Shown piece after piece: positions 34,130 to 41,676 of a DNA stretch of 64,000 bases. A program made the position numbers and the translations under genes. The notes under the pieces are model-generated. The model was given only the letters and a program-made list of their open reading frames with translations. It was not told where the DNA came from and ran no database searches. Origin of the DNA: Streptomyces venezuelae (GTDB lineage: Bacteria > Actinomycetota > Actinomycetes > Streptomycetales > Streptomycetaceae); the NCBI RefSeq assembly GCF_008642335.1, contig NZ_CP029191.1:7006001-7070000 (forward strand). The letters run 5' to 3'. How positions within the stretch are numbered: position 1 is the first letter of the stretch; each line of letters opens with the position of its first letter.

Positions 34130-35929
34130 TCAGCCCAGATCGAGGGCGTTGCGCAGCCCGAGCCGGTATCGGGTGCGGTCGACGCGCTTGAGGGCCTCGA
34201 TCGCGGGGACGCGGTACAGCGGCGTCACCGTGCACGGTTCGTGCCCCGAACCCGCCTGCTTCAGGAGGGCGTTGACGGCCTGGCGGGCCGACGCGTTGGC
34301 GCCCTCCATCGTCGCGAGGTCGATGTCCACGGAGACGTAGTCACCCGAGAGGAAGAGGTTCGGGATCTTCGTGGCGGCCGACGGGCGGTTGTGGAAGGTG
34401 CCCACGGGGTGGATGAGCAGCTGGTCCTCGTTGGTGGGGTTCGGCGTGCCGAGGCCGTCCACCCCCGGGTCGAGGAACCACGAGTGCAGCTTGCTGTCGC
34501 TCAGGACCGTCCTGCCGGTGTCGTTGAGTGCGGCCTTGAGCTGCGCCCACACCTCCTTCGCGACCTCCTCGCGGGTGCACTGCTTGGCCGTCTTGCCGTA
34601 CAGGATGCCCGGCTTGTCCCACTCGGAGATGTCGACCGACAGGCACTCGACCGCGACACCGTCGCCGTAGTCGGCCGGGAAGTCCCGCTCGGGCCAGTGC
34701 CCCGCCTGCGCGATGCCGGTCAGGGACCATGGCGAGTCGATGAGGTTGAAGTGGCCCTTCACGACGGCCGGGCGCTCCGTCAGATAGAACTGGATGCCCG
34801 TCATCCAGTCCGTCTCCAGCTTGTCGCAGCGCGCCAGTTGCGGGTCGGCGGCCTTGAGCGCGGCGCTCCACGTGCGGCGCGCGTGCTCGACGGGCATGGC
34901 CTGGACGTAGTGGTCGGCGGTGATGTCGCGCCGTACGCCGTCGGGGTCCTCGACCACGGTCTTCGTGATGCGTCCCGCGCCGAAGCCGAGCTCACGCACG
35001 GTCCAGCCGACGCGGAACTCCACGCCGAGGGACTTGAGGTGCGTCACCCACGGGTCGATCCACGCCTCGTTGGTCGGCGCGTTCAGGATGCGGTCGGGCG
35101 GGCCGTCCGCGCCCTGCCCGAGCGCGTTGAGGACGAACGCCTCACCGAGCGTGCCGACCGTGCGGGTGCTGGCCTCCTCGGCCTTGGTCGCCACGATGTT
35201 GCGGGTCACGCCGATGACGAGGATGCGCTGGTAGTCCTTCGACATCCGCTCGGCGCGCGTGAACTCCCACCAGGGTGTCGACTCCCAGTCGTCGTCCCTG
35301 CGCTCGTCACAGCTGGTGAAGAAGACGAGCGCGCGGTTCACGAAGTACGCGGCCTCGTGGGCCGGCAGGTTGAACGCGGTGTCGAGCAGCGCGGTCAGCG
35401 CCCGCCGGATGTCGTCCAGGGTGAGCTTCTCCGGCTCGTGGCCCGGCCACGGGATCGGCATCCTGATGTCCTCGCGGCCCGTGCGCGCGAAGGACATCTC
35501 GCGGGGCGCGATCAGGTTGTCCCACACGCCGTTCGCGTTCCCGGGGAACGGGATGCGGCGCATCGTGTCCGGCAGGTTGTGGTAGATGCCCGGGATGAAG
35601 CGGAAGCCGTGCTCGCCGGGCAGCGGCTTGCGGTTACCCTTCGCGCTGTCCGGTACGTCCATGCTGCGGGCCTTGCCGCCGAGCGCCCTGCGTTCGTAGA
35701 CGGTGACCGCGAAGCCGCGCTCCGCCAGTTCGTGGGCGGCGGTGAGCCCGGCGACGCCACCGCCGAGGACCGCCACGGTCTGCTTCGCCCGCGACGCATC
35801 CACGGCGCCCGGCGCGGCCACCGCGGGCAGCGCGCCCGCGCCCACACCCAGCGTGGCCGCTCCACCGACCGCAGCCGCCCCCGCGACGAACCCCCGCCGC
35901 GTGGTTCCCTCGGCACGACTGTGCCCCAT
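34130..35929 (-). CDS. FAD-dependent oxidoreductase of the phytoene desaturase/HpnE-like group, Tat-exported
   Basis: This 599-residue protein has a twin-arginine signal (TTRRGFVAGAA) followed by an FAD dinucleotide-binding motif (VAVLGGGVAGLTAAHELAER) and VTVYERRALGGKARS. The C-terminal FAD motif is NLFLSGDYVSVDIDLATMEG. These features place it with plant-type phytoene desaturase and hydroxysqualene dehydroxylase-like flavoproteins. Export of such a flavoprotein is unusual but is seen in actinobacteria. No carotenoid or hopanoid genes are adjacent, so the substrate is unknown. Confidence 0.82.
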   Translation of the reverse strand: MGHSRAEGTTRRGFVAGAAAVGGAATLGVGAGALPAVAAPGAVDASRAKQTVAVLGGGVAGLTAAHELAERGFAVTVYERRALGGKARSMDVPDSAKGNRKPLPGEHGFRFIPGIYHNLPDTMRRIPFPGNANGVWDNLIAPREMSFARTGREDIRMPIPWPGHEPEKLTLDDIRRALTALLDTAFNLPAHEAAYFVNRALVFFTSCDERRDDDWESTPWWEFTRAERMSKDYQRILVIGVTRNIVATKAEEASTRTVGTLGEAFVLNALGQGADGPPDRILNAPTNEAWIDPWVTHLKSLGVEFRVGWTVRELGFGAGRITKTVVEDPDGVRRDITADHYVQAMPVEHARRTWSAALKAADPQLARCDKLETDWMTGIQFYLTERPAVVKGHFNLIDSPWSLTGIAQAGHWPERDFPADYGDGVAVECLSVDISEWDKPGILYGKTAKQCTREEVAKEVWAQLKAALNDTGRTVLSDSKLHSWFLDPGVDGLGTPNPTNEDQLLIHPVGTFHNRPSAATKIPNLFLSGDYVSVDIDLATMEGANASARQAVNALLKQAGSGHEPCTVTPLYRVPAIEALKRVDRTRYRLGLRNALDLG

Positions 35930-36073
35930 GCCCCGCCCCCCTTACCGTCGGTAACTGACGTGTCAGGCGCAGGAGCATACGGTCACGGTCAGAGGGGCGG
36001 AAGATACGGGGGAGCGCAAGAGAACATTGGCGTGATCGGGGCCTTGGCGTGATCGGAGTGGTTCGGGGGCGGG

Positions 36074-37147
36074 CTATCGGTCCGTCGCGCCCAGCACGTC
36101 GTCGAGCGCGTGCCGCACCGGCTGCTCCAGCTGGGCGTACGTGCAGCTCTCCGGGGTGCGGTCCGGGCGCCATCTGCGGAAGGCGGCCGTGTGGCGGAAG
36201 CGCTGCCCGTTCTCCATGTGGTCGTACGCCACCTCGCAGACCCGGTCCGGCCGCAGCGGCACCCAGGACAGGTCCTTCTTGCCCGTCCAGCGGCTCGGGG
36301 CGCCGGGCATACGGGCCGTCTCATGCGCCGTCTCGTCCGTCCAGGAGGACCACGGGTGACCGGCCGCGGACGTCATGCGCAGCGGCTCCAGCTCCTCGAT
36401 GAGCTCGGCGCGGCGCTTCATCGAGAACGCCGCGCACACGCCCACGTGCTGCAGGGCGCCCCCGTCGTCGTACAGACCGAGCAGCAGTGAGCCGACGATG
36501 GGGCCGCTCTTGTGGAAGCGGTAGCCCGCGACCACGCAGTCCGCCGTGCGCTCGTGCTTGATCTTGAACATGAGGCGTTCGTTCTGGCGGTAGCGCAGGT
36601 CGAGGGGTTTGGCGATGACGCCGTCGAGGCCCGCGCCCTCGAACTGCTCGAACCAGACGTGCGCCACGTCGGGGTCCGTGGTCGCGGGCGCCACATGCAC
36701 GGGGGCCGTGACACCGGACAGCGCCTTCACGAGCAGGACGCGCCGGTCGGCCATGGGCGCGTCGAGCAGCGCCTCGTCGGCCAGGGCGAGGAGGTCGAAC
36801 GCCACGAAGGAGGCGGGGGTGCGCTCGGCGAGCGTGGCCACGCGGGACGCGGCGGGGTGGATGCGCTCCGTCAGCGCGTCGAAGTCGAGGCGCCCCTCCT
36901 TGGCGATCACGATCTCGCCGTCCAGCACGCACCGATCCGGCAGCCGCTCGCGCAGGGCGGCCACCAGCTCGGGGAAGTAGCGCGTCAGGGACTTGCCGGT
37001 GCGGCTGCCGAGCTCGAGCTCGTCGCCGTCACGGAAGACGATCGCGCGGAACCCGTCCCACTTGGCCTCGTACTGCATGCCCGGCGGGATCTTCTTCACG
37101 GGCTTGGCGAGCATGGGCTTCACGGGCGGCATGACCGGCAGATCCAT
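36074..37147 (-). CDS. ATP-dependent DNA ligase (LigC type)
   Basis: This 357-residue nucleotidyltransferase ligase has the AMP-accepting lysine in EAKWDGFRAI (motif I, about Lys29), RCVLDGEIVI (motif III), FVAFDLLAL, GLDGVIAKPLDLRY (motif IV), and FKIKHERTADCVVAGY (motif V). An OB-fold domain covers about 215-357. It is a stand-alone ligase of the LigC kind. Within 1.2 kb lies a LigD-like polymerase on the other strand, which hints at an end-joining or excision repair module. No Ku gene is visible. Confidence 0.92.
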   Translation of the reverse strand: MDLPVMPPVKPMLAKPVKKIPPGMQYEAKWDGFRAIVFRDGDELELGSRTGKSLTRYFPELVAALRERLPDRCVLDGEIVIAKEGRLDFDALTERIHPAASRVATLAERTPASFVAFDLLALADEALLDAPMADRRVLLVKALSGVTAPVHVAPATTDPDVAHVWFEQFEGAGLDGVIAKPLDLRYRQNERLMFKIKHERTADCVVAGYRFHKSGPIVGSLLLGLYDDGGALQHVGVCAAFSMKRRAELIEELEPLRMTSAAGHPWSSWTDETAHETARMPGAPSRWTGKKDLSWVPLRPDRVCEVAYDHMENGQRFRHTAAFRRWRPDRTPESCTYAQLEQPVRHALDDVLGATDR

Positions 37148-37231
37148 GATTCAAATCTAGGCGCCACCCCGGCGGACCGCCTGCGGGCCCAGGCCGGGCG
37201 ACCACGCCGCTCCCACACCGGAGGCGTCCCC

Positions 37232-37279
37232 ATGACCCGAAAGCGTGTTCTCGACCGGACCCTCGCCGTGCGCGCCTGA
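37232..37279 (+). CDS. Possible 15-codon ORF with a good ribosome site
   Basis: GGAGG followed by eight bases and an ATG at 37232 encodes MTRKRVLDRTLAVRA and a TGA. It lies between the ligase start and the GNAT gene end. The spacing is good but the size gives little statistical support. It may be a chance ORF or a gene remnant. Confidence 0.2.
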   Translation: MTRKRVLDRTLAVRA

Positions 37280-37290
37280 CCCCGCGACTC

Positions 37291-37824
37291 TCAGGCCTCG
37301 TACTCCGTGAGGTCGATGGAGTGGATGTGCAGGGGGTGGCCGGAGACCGGGTGGACGGTTTCGCGGTCCAGGGTCATGCCGAGCTTGCGTACGACGTTCG
37401 CGGAGGCCTGGTTGCCGACCCGGTCGATGCTGATCACGCGGTCGAGGCCACGGTCCTGCAGCGCGAATTCGAGCGTGGCCTGCGCCGCCTCGGAGGCGTA
37501 GCCCTGGCCCCAGAACTGGGCGCCGAGCCGCCAGCTGATCGCGACCTCGGACTCGGCCTCGGGCAGGGACTCGGGGACGGAGAGGCCCGTGAAGCCGGCG
37601 AGCTCGCCGGAGGCGAGGAGTTCGACGGCGAAGAGCCCGAAGCCCTCGTCGTCCCACTCCTCCTCCCAGCGCTCGATGGCCTCGGCGGTGTGGTCCAGGT
37701 CGTGCACGGGACCGCCGTCGACCCACTGCATGACCCTCGGGTCCGCGTTGATGTCCGCCATCGGTGCGAGGTCGTCGTCGTGCCAGCGGCGGAGGAGGAG
37801 GCGGGGGGTGCGGATCTCGGTCAT
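37291..37824 (-). CDS. GNAT-family N-acetyltransferase (RimJ-like)
   Basis: This 177-residue acetyltransferase has TPRLLLRRWHDDDLAPMADI at the N-terminus, the acetyl-CoA loop GQGYASEAAQATLEFAL, and NQASANVVRKLGM. It resembles the RimJ/Acetyltransf_3 group acting on small molecules or protein N-termini. The start ATG 37824 has GGGGGG upstream. ATG 37833 is an alternative. The preceding DNA is a decayed gene. Confidence 0.85.
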   Translation of the reverse strand: MTEIRTPRLLLRRWHDDDLAPMADINADPRVMQWVDGGPVHDLDHTAEAIERWEEEWDDEGFGLFAVELLASGELAGFTGLSVPESLPEAESEVAISWRLGAQFWGQGYASEAAQATLEFALQDRGLDRVISIDRVGNQASANVVRKLGMTLDRETVHPVSGHPLHIHSIDLTEYEA

Positions 37825-38070
37825 GCCCCCCATCCTGCCGAAGGCGCGGGCACCGGCGAAATCGGCCCGCTCCTCCCCGTCAGCCACTGCACCACGTCCA
37901 CCGCCCGGTAGGGGCCGCCGCACGGGCTCAGATCCGCCAGGAAGCCCAGGTCCCGGCCGAGGGTGACCGCCGGGGGCTCGTCGCGTCCGGCCGGGGTGGC
38001 GCTGGCCTAGTCCGACCGTGGACAGGAGCCCGTTGCACAGGCAGAGACGGCCCTCCGTGTCGACGTCAAC
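37821..38070 (-). pseudogene. C-terminal remnant of a nitronate monooxygenase
   Basis: On the minus strand one frame reads [19 protein letters not shown]. The next frame then continues with EPPAVTLGRDLGFLADL and PYRAVDVVQWLTG before a stop inside the GNAT start. These pieces in order match the end of NPD-type nitronate monooxygenases, so at least one frameshift separates them. No complete upstream TIM-barrel part is present. The remaining DNA to 38355 (38071-38355) contains no gene I can support; one open frame there ([20 protein letters not shown]) is not recognised. Confidence 0.65.
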
Positions 38071-38355
38071 TCCGGTACGGGGAAGGCCGCGAGGGCGCGG
38101 CGCACGTCGCCGTCCGGGTCGCCGAGCTGGAGCCGGCGGGTCAGGACGGCGTCGAGCGCCGTGCCCGACACGACGAGGTCATCCAGGGCGGGATGGGCGT
38201 CCGGGGCTTCAGTCTTCGGCACGCGGGTCCGCGGACGTGCCGCCGGAGGGCCCGACTGGAGGTGACCAAGGACCTCTGGTCCGCGGTCCTTGTGCCCGTG
38301 GCGAGCCATATCGTCCGATGTGCGGTGAATGTCCGGGACGCTTAGCGTGGCTCGC

Positions 38356-39387
38356 ATGGGTGCAGCCAAGGGCAAGAGCGCGGCCGTGGACATCGACACG
38401 GGTGAGCGGACGGTACGTCTCTCCAGCCCGGACCGGGTGGTGTTCCCCGAGCGCGGCTTCACCAAGCTCGACGTCGCCCAGTACTTCGTGGCCGTCGGCC
38501 CCGGCATCCTCCGCGCCCTCCGCGACCGCCCCACCACCCTGCAGCGCTACCCCGAAGGGGCGGCCGGCGAGTTCTTCTACCAGAAGCGCGCCCCGAAGAA
38601 CCACCCCGACTGGATCCCCACCGCCACCATCGCCTTCCCCAGCGGCCGGACCGCCGACGAGATGTGCCCCACGGAGGTGGCCGCCGTCATCTGGGCGGCC
38701 CAGTACAACACCCTCACCTTCCACCCCTGGCCCGTGCGCGGCGACGACCTCGACCACCCCGACGAACTCCGCATCGACCTCGACCCGCAGCCCGGCACCG
38801 ACTACGCGGACGCGGTCCGCGCCGCCCATGAACTGCGGTCGCTGCTGGACGAGTTCGGAGGTCTCGAAGGCTGGCCCAAGACATCCGGCGGGCGCGGCCT
38901 GCACGTCTTCGTGCCCATCGAGCCGCGCTGGACCTTCACGCAGGTGCGCAGGGCGGCCATCGCCGTCGGGCGGGAGCTGGAACGGCGAATGCCGGACGCC
39001 GTCACGACCGCGTGGTGGAAGGAGGAGCGCGGGGAACGGATCTTCGTCGACTACAACCAGACGGCGAGGGACCGCACGATCGCCTCCGCCTACTCCCTCC
39101 GCGCCCGCCCGCACGCCCCGGTCTCCGCGCCCCTGCGCTGGGACGAGGTCGAGGACGCCCGCCCCGAGGACTTCGACCTCGCCACCATGCCGGGACGCTT
39201 CGCCGACGTCGGCGACGTCCACGCCGGCATGGACGAGCACCGGCACTCCCTGGAGGCGCTGCTCGCCCTCGCCGACCAGGACGAGCGGGACCACGGCCTC
39301 GGCGACCTGCCGTATCCGCCGGAGTACCCGAAGATGCCGGGCGAGCCGAAGCGGGTGCAGCCGAGCCGGGCGAAGCACGAGGAGTAG
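38356..39387 (+). CDS. LigD-type primase-polymerase domain protein (stand-alone)
   Basis: This 343-residue archaeo-eukaryotic primase-type polymerase is related to the polymerase domain of Lig[24 protein letters not shown], the metal-binding DLDP in [19 protein letters not shown], and [16 protein letters not shown] 38356 (or 38329) starts it; TAGCGT at 38343 resembles a -10, so the message may be nearly leaderless. It may act with the LigC ligase on the other side of the GNAT gene. A hairpin terminator follows. Confidence 0.9.
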   Translation: MGAAKGKSAAVDIDTGERTVRLSSPDRVVFPERGFTKLDVAQYFVAVGPGILRALRDRPTTLQRYPEGAAGEFFYQKRAPKNHPDWIPTATIAFPSGRTADEMCPTEVAAVIWAAQYNTLTFHPWPVRGDDLDHPDELRIDLDPQPGTDYADAVRAAHELRSLLDEFGGLEGWPKTSGGRGLHVFVPIEPRWTFTQVRRAAIAVGRELERRMPDAVTTAWWKEERGERIFVDYNQTARDRTIASAYSLRARPHAPVSAPLRWDEVEDARPEDFDLATMPGRFADVGDVHAGMDEHRHSLEALLALADQDERDHGLGDLPYPPEYPKMPGEPKRVQPSRAKHEE

Positions 39388-39388
39388 C

Positions 39389-39420
39389 GGCGCCCCCGTC
39401 CCGGGCGGGGCGGGGGCGCC
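39389..39420. terminator. Hairpin terminator between convergent genes
   Basis: Perfect 10-bp arms (39389-39398 and 39411-39420, GGCGCCCCCG) flank a 12-nt loop between the polymerase gene and the convergent cupredoxin-DUF1080 gene. Confidence 0.75.
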
Positions 39421-39444
39421 GACACGGCAGGGTTCGACCCGGGG

Positions 39445-41676
39445 CTACAGCTCCTTGATCCGGATGTCGCGGTACGAGATCACGTCCGTGACCCCGTGCA
39501 CCTGCACCCCGACGTAGCCGGACGAGTAGCGCCGCCCGTCCGTGCCCGGGTCGTCGCCGCGCGGAGGCGTGAACTCCTGGCCGCCCGTGTTGTCGAACTC
39601 GTTGATCAGGACGCCGTTGCGGTAGACGGAGTAGTGCTGGTCCACCACCTTGATCTCGTAGTCGTTCCACGTGCCCTTGGGCGTGACGCCCGCGCCGGCC
39701 AGGCCCACCCGGTCGAAGCCGTAGATCGAGCCGGTCTTGTACATGTCGCCGTCAGGCCGGTCCAGGGCCTGGATCTCGTGGCCGTACTTGATGGCGACCC
39801 ACTCCGGGCGTGACTCCTCCGGATGGTCGTGGACCTGCGGGAAGCGGACGAAGACGCCGCCGTTGGCGTTGCCGTTGCCCGGCGCGTCGTCCCGCCACTG
39901 GAGCTTCAGCGAGAAGTCACCGTACTTGCGCTGCGGGAACCACAGCATGCCCATGCCCTGGACGGTGGTGCTGCTGGTGATCGAACCGTCCGCGTTCAGG
40001 CCGAACTTGCCGCCCCCGACCTGCTCCCACTTGTCGAGGGACGCCTGCGTGCCGTCGAAGAGCTTGCGGTAGCCCTCCGTCTGGCCGGGCTTGCCGATGC
40101 CGGACTGCTTGGCGGCGCGGTTGATCTTGTTGTACTCGCGCTTGTCGATCTCGCCCGCCTTCAGGAGCTTGTCCGTCACGCTCTTCACGTGCTTCAGGAA
40201 GAGCGCGTGCGACGTCCACTCCTTCTCGTCCTCGATCAGCTCGCCCACGCGGCAGCGGTTGTTCGTGACCCGGTTCGGGATGCCCGTGTCGACCGTGCCC
40301 ACGAAGACCGTCAACCGCTCGTCGTACTCCGGGCAGTTGGGAGCAGGCACGCCGCCGCCCTCGGCCACCGTGAAGGAGGCGGTCTTCGCCTCCGACGCGT
40401 TGCCCGCCTTGTCGCTCGCCCGGTACGCCACGGTGTGGCGCCCCACGCGGTCGACGACGACCGGCGCCTCGTACGCGAGGTAGGGGCCGCCGTCCAGGGA
40501 GTACTCGACCGTGGCGACGCCCGACCCGGCGTCCGTGGCGGTGACCGTCACCTTCGCCTTACCGAGGTAGGCGCCGTCCGAGTCCTTGCTGCCCTCGACC
40601 TTCGCCGACGTCTCCGGCGGGGTCCTGTCCTCGACGGGCGGCGCGACGACGGTGAACTCGGCGGCCTTCTCGCCCGCCTGGTTGCCCGCCTTGTCGGAGG
40701 CGCGGTAGCGGACCTTGTGGGCGCCCGCCTCGTGCACCATGACCGGCGCGGTGTACGCGGTCCACGCACCGTCGCCGATCGCGTACTCGATCTTGTTGAC
40801 GCCGGAGCCGGTGTCGGACGCGGTCACCGTGACCGTCGCCATCCCCACGTACTGTCCCTGGTCGTTCTTCTCGCCGCTCACCGTGGCCGACGTCTCCGGA
40901 GGCGTCCTGTCGTCCGTCGGCGGGGCGACGACCTTGAAGTCGGCCGCCCTCTCCGCGGACACGTTGCCCGCCTTGTCGGTGGCCCGGTAGCGGATTTTGT
41001 GGGTGCCGACCTGGTCGACGACCACGGGCGCGGTGTACGGCTGCCAGGCACCGTCCGCCCCCACCGCGTACTCGACCTTGTCGACGCCCGAACCCTCGTC
41101 CGTCGCCGTCACCACCACCGTCGCCGAACCGACGTACGCGCCCTCGGAGTTGGTGGTCCCCTCGACCTTCGCCGCGGCCTCCGGCGCCTTGGTGTCCTCG
41201 CCGCCTCCTTCCGTCACGACCAGGATGCCCTGCATCGAACCGTGGCCGGGGATGGTGCAGTGGTAGCGGTAGCGGCCCGGGGTGAGCGTCACCTCGGCGG
41301 TGTGCTTGCCGCCCTTGTCGTCGTTGGGGTTGGCCATGATGTTGAGCGTGACGTCGTTGTTGAACTCCGGGTCGGAGGTGTCGAACGTCAGCGTGTGCGG
41401 CATGCCGGTCGTGTTGCCGGTCGCCTCGCTGTTCTCGAACACGATCGTCGTCGGACCCGCCACCGCCGTGGTCGGCGCCGACTTGTACTTGCTGATGTCG
41501 TTGTCGGCGGTCCACGTGAGTGTCTGCGCCTGCGCGGACACGCCCGTGTTGTCGGGGCGGGCCACCGCCGCCGTCGACGTCAGGCCGAGCACCATCAGGA
41601 GCGCGGCGAACAGCGCCGTGTACAGTCTTCGCCGTTGCGCCGACCGTGAGGTCCGCGACATAGGAGATCGCATCAT
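39445..41676 (-). CDS. Secreted cupredoxin - triple Ig-like - DUF1080 (3-keto-glycoside hydrolase-like) protein
   Basis: This 743-residue exported protein has a signal peptide at residues 1-40. A plastocyanin-like domain (about 50-155) carries a full type 1 copper site: His94 (MPHTLTF), Cys140, His145 and Met148 (HCTIPGHGSMQG). Three near-identical Ig-like repeats of about 93 residues follow (about 167-440; RTPPETSA.., DKAGN..). The C-terminal part (about 535-743) is a DUF1080/3-keto-disaccharide hydrolase-like beta-sandwich (YRKLFDGTQASLDKWEQVGG, GGVFVRFPQVHDHPEES). Its ATG overlaps the stop of the ThuA-dehydrogenase gene (ATGA), so both are made together. The start ATG 41676 was preferred on that ground. 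Confidence 0.88.
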   Translation of the reverse strand: MMRSPMSRTSRSAQRRRLYTALFAALLMVLGLTSTAAVARPDNTGVSAQAQTLTWTADNDISKYKSAPTTAVAGPTTIVFENSEATGNTTGMPHTLTFDTSDPEFNNDVTLNIMANPNDDKGGKHTAEVTLTPGRYRYHCTIPGHGSMQGILVVTEGGGEDTKAPEAAAKVEGTTNSEGAYVGSATVVVTATDEGSGVDKVEYAVGADGAWQPYTAPVVVDQVGTHKIRYRATDKAGNVSAERAADFKVVAPPTDDRTPPETSATVSGEKNDQGQYVGMATVTVTASDTGSGVNKIEYAIGDGAWTAYTAPVMVHEAGAHKVRYRASDKAGNQAGEKAAEFTVVAPPVEDRTPPETSAKVEGSKDSDGAYLGKAKVTVTATDAGSGVATVEYSLDGGPYLAYEAPVVVDRVGRHTVAYRASDKAGNASEAKTASFTVAEGGGVPAPNCPEYDERLTVFVGTVDTGIPNRVTNNRCRVGELIEDEKEWTSHALFLKHVKSVTDKLLKAGEIDKREYNKINRAAKQSGIGKPGQTEGYRKLFDGTQASLDKWEQVGGGKFGLNADGSITSSTTVQGMGMLWFPQRKYGDFSLKLQWRDDAPGNGNANGGVFVRFPQVHDHPEESRPEWVAIKYGHEIQALDRPDGDMYKTGSIYGFDRVGLAGAGVTPKGTWNDYEIKVVDQHYSVYRNGVLINEFDNTGGQEFTPPRGDDPGTDGRRYSSGYVGVQVHGVTDVISYRDIRIKEL

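Noticed and set aside
33323..36052. 909-residue plus-strand frame
   Set aside because: Spans two real minus-strand genes with clear families (DUF3048 and FAD oxidoreductase) and has no domain of its own.
38071..38355. Frame encoding [20 protein letters not shown] upstream of the nitronate monooxygenase remnant
   Set aside because: No start with a ribosome site, no recognised family, and it runs into the decayed gene; not supported as a separate gene.
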